A stretch of 64,000 bases of DNA from positions 48,741 through 112,740 of IMG/VR virus record IMGVR_UViG_3300030333_008334. One strand, written 5' to 3'. A program made the translations under genes and the position numbers. Positions 17,501 to 28,200 of this stretch are shown here, piece by piece; within the stretch, counting starts at the first letter, position 1; every line of letters begins with the position of its first letter. The notes below the pieces were generated by a model. It saw nothing but the letters and a program-made list of their open reading frames with translations, made no database searches and was not told the DNA's origin. The stretch comes from a virus.

Positions 17501-18141
17501 TTGTTTAAATCGACACTTATAAAAGAAACTAACATTAAATTTGATTGTGTGTCTGGGATTTCAAACGTAACAGTATAAGGCACATAATAAACATTTTTTC
17601 TAGTGTTAGGATCATATTTTGCGTAGGAAGAGCCAGTCGCTCTTCGACGTGGGCCTGTAGACGAATCATTTGCTCCTGACTCTACTTCAACTTCATTTAA
17701 ATTAATTTTAAAGTGTCTTACCTTATTTGTTTCTAGATCGGTGAAGGATTCGCCTCTAATTGTTTTTTCTATGTGCTTGGCTAAAAAATCATCTAGTGTT
17801 TTTGTATCTTTTACAGCGACAATATTAATTGCTAGAAACTTCTTAATCATATCACTATCAATCCACATTGGAAGATCGCTCTTTCCAGTCAATTGATCTT
17901 GCACAAGAACTGTTACTGTTACTTTAGTATTTCCGTCAGTTGAAACAATATTATGTATTTCCGCTTTTGGCTGCGAATTACCCAAAGCATATTTAATAAG
18001 CTTTCCGCTGATCGGGTCGTTTACCACCATATATTGTGTTTCCTCATTTATATGAGGGTTATCTTTCAATTTTTTATTATATCCAGCAGTGCCAGACTCT
18101 AAAACAATCTTATCAACAGACATGGAAGGCAATATATTCAT
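14587..18141 (-). CDS. Large virion structural protein with glycine-rich C-terminus
   Basis: This gene encodes about 1184 residues from the ATG at 18139-18141, which shares a base with the preceding stop (TAATG). A TTG two codons earlier is possible. The protein is a mosaic of strand-rich regions, with a basic TGPRRRATGSSY segment near residue 185. Its C-terminus ends in a flexible glycine run (GSGYGGGGGGY). No enzymatic motif is visible. Its size and context between the 365- and 1076-residue proteins suggest a baseplate or tail-tip subunit. It remains a virion protein of unrecognised family. Confidence 0.7.
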   Translation of the reverse strand: MNILPSMSVDKIVLESGTAGYNKKLKDNPHINEETQYMVVNDPISGKLIKYALGNSQPKAEIHNIVSTDGNTKVTVTVLVQDQLTGKSDLPMWIDSDMIKKFLAINIVAVKDTKTLDDFLAKHIEKTIRGESFTDLETNKVRHFKINLNEVEVESGANDSSTGPRRRATGSSYAKYDPNTRKNVYYVPYTVTFEIPDTQSNLMLVSFISVDLNNSGEGNPLVDEFGINPTNFDVIYSAPLIERVLSSTGVASTTDYFVTPDGMPWAGPIHYHPPENTDQAGKYMTGHKMSATSVDLSKKRIQNNKITDFRRIERLTNPRVLDFTSIENLMSQFNNRLKMTSEKPLYAGKQLSYMSELYMTPAVSTRNGTINNMFFVMDYRKMIKNNSLFPSLLDFPQKLKDRKRIEDILSYSEILLLEVYREKLVNKSEALETILDVDENIPPELIVSTSDSSNKKLISKLQTKRISYGTDSTKHGNLEKHSEVSVGSIREITNTNLLESTGDGARFFTLTDGSVSNLSGGTYQYTIKLRIRNGVHSYLMNKISTLRSHLRPLRSYRAMASKGADNKGAGSWDNIYKRFTKQFIGSMAGRESTWENAIDAYLDCAQLVYDNSGDLFSVEGTRKNLKNMCAPRTGSPKGIDTVIRLIEEFIVTLTDVLGSVPSLDKDGLGFNQNTVSVENKGTSSRRIFEHEYTFSDILEVNFMNSFSGYEFLGSSMQGVANLLNTWQTKPGIKQMSRAEYDVRVSKEIEKYILPNVTQNTSKDNLEMAVIYHDPTVPSTAGAPKQRFYSDFVNAYDIATRYLTPTGVRFTGGIADLLEGQYTGFYQSETNVKALSTEAVISLVQHVVAGSYSTRFIDNKTFNQRVSILYGTAVERKLDTYLSVLEKYNCHIVPKDTDEHRNYVLQDKPSENNFLYVSYESQTGIYILDEDGNEILNPLLEGTPAGNAAHKQRQSNIKSSTGRKYDYIMGTKEDKIPGIMSSVGIMMANIFPNHLDNKLDYNLASQEARMTKILVDKPEGKQYVNNLPLPLWTMLLEQQPTQYGSNSALRRGMLGIEDLQGSSFPYSWMIYKNIVAVEALIGFKTDERYVDHLGQKKKMQIKHMAAPNWAPLTNQLMESLLANGAGEIVCRLRRYYNDDFNVSETKLTTDVPIMNQYFTINLADATMKTTTPVAGSGYGGGGGGY

Positions 18142-19238
18142 TAGCAAATTTCTCCTGAAGCCTCAGCGTCTTCTTTATCGGTTTCATAAATATCTTCTGA
18201 GTATTCATGAGACTGATCTAAATCTGCACAATCAATAAATTCGTCACCAAATATACCCTTTGACCGGTCAGTTATATGCTGACATAAGACTTCTGGTGAG
18301 ATCTCGTCATCTACAAAAATATCAAAATAATATTCTACATCTCGCGGTGTGACATCTGGAGTTAATAATTCTAATTCTTGTTCATCAAGTATGGCGCCAT
18401 TGTCTAGATTAGAAAAATCATTATTTCTATTATCATAACCTTGATTAATTAAAAAATTCAAAGGTATGAGATTTTCATCGCCTGTTTTAATATTGGCTGT
18501 GTTGACAACATCTTTTATCTCTTCTATTTCAAAAAGTTCTATATCAAAATTTTTGAGCAAATATTGAGTATTTTTTTCTTCAATATTGATCAACAAGAAA
18601 TCTTCTTCTACTGTTATTAGTCCTGAGCCGGCTTGGCCAGGTACGTTTAAATCTATATCATCTGGCGTCAACATACCGGCAGCTAAAGCATGTGTGTCTA
18701 TTGTCTCTAAATTAATTGATGTTTCATAGACGGCTTGGCAATCAATTTGTGGATAATTTATTACCCTGTCCATATTAGTTTTGTTGCTGTTGCCGGTGAT
18801 ATGTGTATAATTTTTCGACTGGATTAATTCACCTTTATAAAACTTTACAAACCAAGCAGCTGCTTTATCAATATTTAAATCTGTCGTACCTAAAGGGCTG
18901 ACTAACGCGTGATGCTTATCGTTTGAAGGCTGAATACTTTCTGCACCTAAATCAACCCTTTCAGAAGTTAATTTAGATCTTACCATTTCATTTATTCTCT
19001 TAACTTCTGTTTCTATGCCACTATAGACATATTGTGTTTTTAATCGAGGAGTTTCTGAACGTATTCTGTCTTCTGAAGTGTTTTGCTCTTCTGTAACTCC
19101 AGCGTAGTTAGTATCATATAAGATATCGTCATCATAAAAAGCATAATACGCCGGTTTCATTCTACCTTTTGAAAGTAAATATTTTCCATATTGCGTTAAT
19201 TCTAGGTCGATGACATCTTCTTTTCGATCAAAAAACAT
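18141..19238 (-). CDS. Virion structural protein sharing the LTxxG-DDxIxY N-terminal module
   Basis: This 365-residue acidic protein opens MFFDRKEDVIDLELTQYGKY, then LLSKG and YAFYDDDILYD. This resembles a conserved start I associate with marine phage virion proteins, and it matches the layout of the 325-residue protein at 10280-11257. The remainder is acidic with many Asp, Glu and Thr, and no hydrophobic membrane segment. The AGAGG site lies 8 to 9 bases before the ATG. A 44-base AT-rich gap separates it from the 3884-residue gene. It probably belongs to the baseplate or tail periphery. Confidence 0.7.
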   Translation of the reverse strand: MFFDRKEDVIDLELTQYGKYLLSKGRMKPAYYAFYDDDILYDTNYAGVTEEQNTSEDRIRSETPRLKTQYVYSGIETEVKRINEMVRSKLTSERVDLGAESIQPSNDKHHALVSPLGTTDLNIDKAAAWFVKFYKGELIQSKNYTHITGNSNKTNMDRVINYPQIDCQAVYETSINLETIDTHALAAGMLTPDDIDLNVPGQAGSGLITVEEDFLLINIEEKNTQYLLKNFDIELFEIEEIKDVVNTANIKTGDENLIPLNFLINQGYDNRNNDFSNLDNGAILDEQELELLTPDVTPRDVEYYFDIFVDDEISPEVLCQHITDRSKGIFGDEFIDCADLDQSHEYSEDIYETDKEDAEASGEIC

Positions 19239-19282
19239 TTACTTGTTCCTCTTTGTAATAATTAGAAAACAATATGATTTTA

Positions 19283-22200
19283 TTATAATTCATATTCAAC
19301 GCTTAATTTCGCAGTCTCAACCAAACTAAAGAAATCATAAGGCCAGTTATAATTATAACGCGATTGCAGCCTGACATCTTCGGAGACTGATGAGCCTCCA
19401 GCAAGATTACCAACGTTATCAACTTGAAATAGTGAAGAAACTTCATTTTTATTTTTCAGCTGTCTCATTGACATATTAGCGCGTTTTTTAACTTTAAAGA
19501 TCAACCATTTAACGCCACCGTATTGTTGTGTTGGCCCAAATATTTTTTTAAGCGTTTTGGAATTTTCGTTGATGTTTTCTTGACGATGATTGCCCGACCA
19601 TTGACCTTCGGCTATTTTTGTATTTAAATGGTCTAATCTTCCCCAGAATTCATAATTTGATCTGTCACCACTCATGGCATGGCTTAATACCGAAGCTTCT
19701 TTCTTCGCTCTCATTCCCGCATCAGGCAAAAGATTTTGCCATATATCTCCTAAGTCTTTGTTGTCTAATTGCCTAGAGAATTCATGTATATACATGATAA
19801 ATGGATCAATTCCATCTTCTTGATTATTCATAAATCTTTGACGCGTCAGAAGATATTTTTTGCCCGAAGGTAAATCTTTCGATCCTATTCCTCTATGATA
19901 AAAGTCTAATTCTGGTGGTATAACATATTGATCCATCATGTTTATCATTCTAGAAATACTAGTTTCTCCAATATCTTCGGCCGGGAACGTCAAATCCATT
20001 TTTGAATGCGCGTTTTTCGAACCCAAGACCTGGGAAGCCAAATCAACATGCACGGCCGGCTTTCCACTCGTAAAATTTTCGTATTGAGCGTAATACTCAT
20101 CTGGGTGAATTTTAATAAAGTGAATATTGACTCCATATTTTGTGAAAGGCGAGTATGTAACCCCGGGAAGTTCATTTTCTAAAAATGGAATTGCAACAAT
20201 AGCTTCTGTGACTGTCTTAGAGTTTGCAATTTGTCCAATATATTTAGATAACTCTTGCTCTTCGTCGGCGTTTGGACCATTTCTAAAGCCAGCCACATTT
20301 AACAATGATTCTTCTGGATTATTTGTAGCATCTGAAAGGGTAATTTTAACTCCTCTACGCGGGAATGAAACAACTGTTCCGTCGCTTAAAGTAGTAGTTT
20401 CATTTCCAAATCCATCAACATTATCAGTATTGGAATATCCCATCCAAATTGATCTTCCTGTTCTGTCGCTGAAGTATCCTTTATTAGCATTGTCTTTTTG
20501 CTGTTCGTGTGTTAAATCAGGTCTATGACGACCGGTGCCAACATAACTGCTTTCAGCTAAATTAATCACAGGGCATTCAAATTTAGTACTAATCTCCCAT
20601 ACCTTTTCTTTCTTCGTGCTACCGTCCGGGGCTTGAAAAAGCACTTCTTTAATCTTAAACAAATCTAGAGAAGACGAAACCTTCATTCTATGTTTGTAGG
20701 CAGTATGTCCTCTGGATCCAGTAGATGGACTACTAGAATCTAAAGTAAGAGCCACATCTTTAGCTAATACAGGAGTGCCGTCGTCGCGATAATATACCGG
20801 CCTGTCAAACAAATTATATTCTTCACTTACAGAATTTGTTTGAATATTGGTTATAATTTCTTCCAGTGTTGGAATAGCGGCTTGCATCGGAGCAGCTCCA
20901 AGAGCACCATCTACTTCAGCCACGAGGTTGCCTAATTGGCTACCGGCATCCGGTTGGTGGGTATAAGCCATCTTGTAAACTGCTTTTCCATAATAATACG
21001 GGGGAGTGTAAGGTGCATAACAAGGATCTGTTTCGTGACTTGTTAGATTATATAATTCGCCGCTTGTGCCATATGATGTGCCTTCTACATCTGGTTGAGC
21101 ACTGTCTGTAGCGATCAAAGTTGTAATTGATCCAGTGGCAGTTGGGCCGCCGGTCCAACTCTTGCCGTTAGATGCATCAGCTTTGTCACTCCATTTAAGC
21201 AATGCTGGTCCGAATATTGAGCCGCGGCGGGGCAGAGGTTGATATTGTGTCTGTCTGTCTGTAATTGGCACTAGTGGCTTTCTTGGCCCCTCTGCCATGA
21301 CAAATTCGCTGCCGGCTTGGGGACTTTCTGGGCTTGGACCTCCGGGGCGATATTGATCAAATATTTCGATAGATACATTCATTAAGTATGTGCGGTCTCT
21401 AACCATTGGCTTGATTTGTGAAGATCTTGCTGAAGTGAAGCTGGTTAGGCCAGAATTCTTCAAAAAGAAATTAGGAATTTCAGACAAGAAATTATTTGCG
21501 GCTTTTTCATAAAGTGGGCCGCGTTCGCCAGTCCAAGCAGCATAAAAAGAGCCAGCCATTTCTTTGCCTAACTTCGCATTTCCTTGGTCATCAGTACCGC
21601 ACATGTGCCATGTCGGTTCGGTATAATAAATTTTTGGTACCTCTCCGAGCCCTTCGGGCGGGGCGCTTGGAATATTACTTAAGTCATATAATGTCTCAAA
21701 AGGTAATCTATAATTTGGAGCGTCAATTAATATTGCGCCATCTGTGTGATCTTTAAGTTTTATACCGTCACCAATTTCTGTAACAAAATTTGTAACGGCC
21801 GGCTCTCTCTGATTGATATAGATTGGGTAATCAACTGCAACTCCTGATTTGATTGTGTTAAACATAATACCAGGGGCAAAGGTTGGCTGTAACATAGACT
21901 GCATTTTTCCGGCTTGATGTACGTCAATTAATGCCTGTTTCCATCCCTTGGCGCCTTCGTGTCCAGCAGCAGCTAAATCAAAAAGTCGAGTTGAGAAATG
22001 AACGCCATCTTTGAGGCCGTAGTTTAAACCGCGGTGAGGGTATGATGTTGTGCCTTTGCTACCCATTAGTTCATATGTAGGATGCGCACTAGCAGTAATA
22101 AATTCTGCGCCTCTTTCTACATATGTTCCAGCAGGAGTATAAGCTATGCCACCAGACACTGCGTCGCCGTGTTCCCATACCTCTTTACTATGGTGGTAAC

Positions 22201-25200
22201 CTAGATAAGTTTTCTTATTAACTGAAAGATTGTCTAAACTGCAGCTTAAGAACGGACCGATTGACTGCGAGAATAAAGTTGCTAACTGCATGGTTCTAGT
22301 AACAGGATAGAAACCATAATATGGCATTAATTTCGTAATCGCATCAAATCTTAAAGTGATGGCTCTTGGTCGGGCGCCGCCTCCGAGCGAAATATCTTCA
22401 CCAACTTTGTTATGCATATAGTCCATAGAATCTGATATGCAATAGCGCCTTAAGAATTGTTCTCTCATTACACCAGTATTTTTGTATTGCTCTGTTAAAA
22501 TTGAAGTGCCTGGGGGGAAATACAAGCTAGATGACATAGACCCTTGACCTCTTAAAGTAAACAGGCCCGGGTTTGGCTTTGTATAGTCAAAATTATATTG
22601 GGCGTATTCATCCATATTTTCTGACATATTAAACTCAGCTAAAACTCCATAATCTTTTCCAAACACCCTAACATCTTCTATATAATCTTCGTAAGAATCA
22701 TACCATGGATTTTTATTAGCAATCTTATTTGCACGATAATAAGGAGCGGTCTTGACATAGCCCAAGGCGCCTGAGAAATCTAATGTATTTGCAATATATT
22801 CTCCATTGCCGTTTGTGAAAGTATAGTGTTCGCCTATGATATTTGACTGAGAACTAACAATGGCGTGACCTAGCCTTCCTGCTTTATGAATTGTCTCTGC
22901 ACTGCCACTTTCTTTACCTGCGGGCGCGCCAGAAAAAGAAGAAGAAAGGCCGGCGACATTAAAATTATTGTAAGGATCTCTGAACAAGCACGGAGAAGCA
23001 TAAGGCCTACGATAGCCGCCTCTGAACATTGTATCAAAAGTTGGAGGCGGCATGTTTCTATATCCCTTCTGGCTCCATTCCGAGCCGCTATGAATTGTCA
23101 TATATGCAGTATTGTCACTTATACCGCCCATAGCCGCATAATTATGCCTGGCGCCGAAACTGTTGTTTGTATTTGTTTTCCAATTGTAAGCTCTAGAATT
23201 TATACTCGTTATTCTTCCTACAGTAGCAACACCGGGCTTGATTGTTCCTGTGCCAAAATTATCTACTCCAGCTGCTTTTCCAACATATGGATCCATAAAC
23301 GAAGCAGTGCCGCATGCCCAGTTTGCCGAGGCCCATGAAGTAAGAAAGTTCATCGATGGATCTTCCGCTAATTCTCCTTTCATTCCAAACGTGCCTGACG
23401 TAAAATGATTGCCAAAAGTTGAACCAGAAATAAGATTATAGCTGCCGCGGAAAGTATGAGCTTTGAAGTATTGCCCCGTGGGACTAACGGCGGAGCTGCT
23501 AGTATCGACATGATGTCTCAGCACACCTTCATTGTCTCCTTCTTGCGCAGGGGGCAATCCAGAGCCGGCAGGTCGTGGCAAAACGCTTGATCGATTTAGA
23601 GAATCTAGTTCAGCACTTGAAGAAAATATTACAAGCCAATCCTGTTTATAAGTTGGGCCGTAATAACCTCCCTGTGGGATTAGTGGGGTATCGCCATGAA
23701 AACGATTATTTGTTTCTAATATGCCGCCGTATTTGCCATCATCCAAAGGCCAGGCTGATAAAGGCATGTCCATAAACGTAGATCCAATACTGGGATTACA
23801 GAACGGCAAAACAGTACCGCCAAAATCCATATTTTCACTTGCTGAAACCACATGATTGGTTAGTCGACCTTGAGCGACTGAAACTGCATCACAGAAAGGC
23901 ATTGGCTTGCTTGGGTGGTAATCCATGAAATATGTACCATCAGACATTTTTGGGCCGCCAAAACGGCTAATACGCCAGCCCATTGAATTCGAAGCTGAAC
24001 CTTCAGTTCTTAATCGATCTGGACTGTCTATTGTATGGCGATTTTTCCAGAAAGTATTATGTGAAATTCTATCATAGCCTTTTTTACTGTGGCCTTCTAT
24101 TTCTGAATATTCTGTTCTTACTCTTGTTTTATTTAAATACGTATGTTGTGCGCGGGGCCAAACAGTTTCTGTGTATCGATGTTTAAATACACTAGTATCA
24201 TTTGCCATAACTTCGTATATTTTGTTTTCTGTTGACTCGTGATAATCATCGATTTCATCTAGTTGCAGTCTGGTATTTAATGCTTTATTGTCAAATTTAA
24301 CAAGATTATTAGCATATGAATAGACATATGTAAATCCGGATTTTTCCGCAACCATAGGCTTAAATTTAGAAGAAACTGGAGGTTCCGTATACTTGTGTAT
24401 TTTTAATCCGTCTGATTTAATCTTGCGATGCAAAAGAGATATCTCAGCCGCCAATGAGCCAAACTCTCTAGCTTTGTGCCAATCATAAGGCCTGGTATCG
24501 CCAATAACCCCTTCTTCTGTGGTCAGAGTAATAATATTACTTCTGCGTTGATGTCTAACGATTGGATGTTCCCCAGTTCTAATTTGTTTCCAAGAAGGAT
24601 AATGGTAAGGGCCATTTCTATGGTGAAGCAAGCTATTCAAAATGCTTCCCGGCATTTGACTGCTTACGACCGCATCATTAGATGCTTTCCCTACGTAACC
24701 TAGGTGAAAAGCTGTAGGGTATGGGTTTTTTAGGCTGCCGGCGGAGGTGCGCAAACTCGGGTCGACAAAGTGGCCCAAAGTATTGGCGCTGGAAGTTATT
24801 GGCTCGTGAATGTTAATATTTAAACCTATAAAATCATTAACAAAAAATCTAGCATTCAAAGGAGTCCCATCGGCTGTTACTCCTAGAACAGGATTAGTAA
24901 CATGCGTCGTGACGTATGATCCAATTTCGCTTGCAGATAAAAATGTAAATTGATGAGATGCAGTTGCATGGCCCCATGGAGCAGTTGGCTTGTTGCTGTT
25001 TGCGCTTGAGGCCAGTGCGTATACATGATTATAAGGCTGTTTTTGTTTTTGACTTAGAGATCTCCATATCCAATTATATTGAGTATCGCTTCTTGGAATT
25101 GTATGTTGCACAAGCCAGTTATCATTTTGTGTCTTATAGGAAGTTGCTTCTTGGCCATCATAATTGTACTCATAATCGGCTTGTGGATTATAAGGCCTTA

Positions 25201-28200
25201 AGTAACCACTTCCTGAAGTGTAAAGTCTATAGCCAGGATTTCTATTTATTTTGTGGTAAGAAGCAGTTAAGAAATATCCTGTGTCTCCGTAGCGAGAAAC
25301 TGGATTTTCAGCACCTGGGGCGGTATGAGTTGCGCCATCTCGCAGTCCAAATTTCTCACTGTGACGTACTAGAAGGCTAGCGGAACCATAGTTTGCTAAG
25401 AATCTTCTAGTTGCCCAGTTTCTCCACGGCAAAGCGTTGTATACAGAAAAAGTCTCAGAAGCCCTATCTAGATATCCCCTAGACAAAGTTGCGGGATCGC
25501 CTGGAGCGGAGAATCTTTCAGCAATGACTGTTTTGTTTCTGCTGCCATCTTTTAATTTTCCTCGATCGACTAATTGATAATCTTGGATGCCTAAGACTGC
25601 ATCTAATTTGGATAATTCATCAGTAACACCGCCTTCTCCGTCGACACCTTCACGAATCCATAGGTTGTTGACATTTCTACCTGAAGTTTGTACAACTTGG
25701 TAGTTATGTTCATAATTACCTATAATTGTTGGTAGCTTTTGATGACCTTTTTGTTCCTCAACCACAACCTCGCCATTGTTTTTCGCAACAGCACCCGGCA
25801 ATTCGGTCGCGGCCTGATGCTTGATATTTCTAATATTAACCGGTCGTTTCGCGTATTCATCTCGATACATTGTTGCGCGGGGGCGATCTAAGTTTATAAC
25901 CAGTCCAGAATTAGCATCGTATCTAAGCATTTTTTTATAGTTAATGTCGTATAATGACATTTCTGCGTTTTCAGTTACAAAGGCAGTTAAATTGATATTA
26001 TCAATCGCAACATAGCCCAAATATCCATAAGCAGGATGTCCAAAATTAACAAATCTTATGTGAAAACTGGTACCTATGTAAGAGGTCAAATCAACAGTCG
26101 CTTGACGCCATGCAGAGCCTTGGGCACCTAATAAAGAAGTTGCGCTGACGCCATTCCAACTAGTTGTCAAGGTTGTATAAGTAGATTTATCTGCTGTGTG
26201 CTGTAGTAAGAGTTCACCAGGATTTGGCCCTATCATTAAATAGAAAAATGTCAACTTTGGCCCGGGTGTTTTAGCGGGATCAACATTCGTTAAATCAATC
26301 TTCGGCGTTGTAAACTGAAACTCTCTTACGTTACTATAGTTTGTTGTTTGCTCAATGGTAGTTGCCGGTGGAATAATCGTTGTGCCATGGCCAGCATTGC
26401 CGACAATAACCGCAGTGGTATAATTTTCTGGAGTTACTAGCATTCGATAGCCATTTTGAGACGAATAGCTCGTTCCGCCGTGAATAAAGTTATTTTTTAA
26501 ATTAAAACCAAAGGAAGGAATTCCTGCTCCGGGGCCTCCATAATCTATATACTTTTCAGATGAATTTGTTTTTGGACGATTATCAAAACCGCTGTCAGCG
26601 TTAAATTCAGTCACTGAACTATAGCCATCAAAATCTTCTTTCAAAAGATTGACAAGTGTTGTGTTGTTATATGGCTTTCTAAGATACCAGCCCTCTGGGC
26701 GTGTGGCTTCGGTATCAATACCGCGAATAGAAGAACTGTAATTTATATCAATATGTCGATATTGTAAACCACCGACATATTTTTCAGTAAATGGGCCTTG
26801 CATTGGCGCCTCATTTCCAATAGTATATTTATCTTCATGAATATTCGTTATATCTATCCTAGAGGCAGTAACAAATGAAGCATAGCCTCCTTCTCCCAAA
26901 GAAGAAGAATATACAGCGAATGGAACAATTAAATTAGCTTTTGATTTACCATAAGAATCTTGTGTATTTGTATCTGTAGAAACTCCTTTGCTAAAGACTT
27001 CGGCAGTTCCTTTTATCTTTACCTTATTGTTTAAAGTCTTATCATCTTTACATACTGGATATTGTGATGAATCTTTCTTAATTGTAATAAAGGATGTTCC
27101 GTCTTTAAATTTAATTGCTTGTCGATGATATCCAAAAAGATTATTTGAGTCTTTATTAGACCCACCATCTAAATGCTTAGAAGTGTCAATAGCGAACTTA
27201 TAAGGCTTAGACAATCTTCGAAGAGCATATGTTGACCCTTTATATGTTACGCCGGCGGCGTCTTTTCTGCGAGGACCTGAAGCACTGTTTTCTGTTGTTA
27301 CAACATCTTTTATAGTATTTCGTTGGCTGTCGACTGTTGTGTTGCCAGAAGTTAATGCAGCTGAATCTCTTTCGGCGCGCTCTGAAAACCACAGACAGCC
27401 TTTGTCTTGACCCAAGGAAGAGGTAGCATGACCAAATTTCCAATTATAGGTAAGTTCATTAATACCAAAAATCTTACCCTCGGGTGGGTCTTGGTTCATC
27501 TCTAGAGTTGGAAACTTATTCCAGTATTTGTTTCTTTCCAGAACATGACTTTCGATCATGTTTCTTAAACTATCACTCACGTTAGCAGATGCCGGCAGCA
27601 AATCGTGGATCATGCTTATAATTGCTGAATCAAACCACTTGTAATAATTTAAATATTTCTCTATATCTGGAGTGTTTTGAACTTTTTCAAAGAAAAGCTG
27701 GCGAAGCTTGGCCATCTCTTTGTAGTCTTGTCGGTATCTATTGACAGGATCGCCAATCACATTGTTGAAATACTCTACAGTATCAAAGAAGTTTATCATC
27801 TCTTGAGAGATCGTTTGATACATACTTTTCTCTAGAGCAACATAATATTGAATTGGTCGACTTTCTCTTGTGAATACATCATCATCTTGAGAGACAATGT
27901 TAATCATATCATCAGAATTGATTAATTCCGGCAATTGTTTTTTTGCAGCTGGAATATAAAATTTATCAACAATCTTATTGCTGCTGGTTACAAAGAACTG
28001 TCCTTTGGCGTCATGTTGCTTATCAACAATATTGGCAAACAAAGTTGGATATCTAGATCTATAATTATTTGAACCTGAAGAATAGTCAACCACATGAAAC
28101 GTTCCGTCAGCAGCCGAAGAAGTTACGTTTTCAAAATCCCAATTTAATATTAAAGTCTCTATTGGTCGAATTCTAGATCCAGACATCTGTGTCTGGCTAA

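Noticed and set aside
20127-20528. Plus-strand 133-codon open frame
   Set aside because: It is an antisense shadow within the 3884-residue gene. Composition is atypical and there is no ribosome site.
22886-23338. Plus-strand 150-codon open frame inside the 3884-residue gene
   Set aside because: It is rich in Arg, Cys and Ser, as expected from reading a coding strand backwards. It has no ribosome site and no neighbours on that strand.
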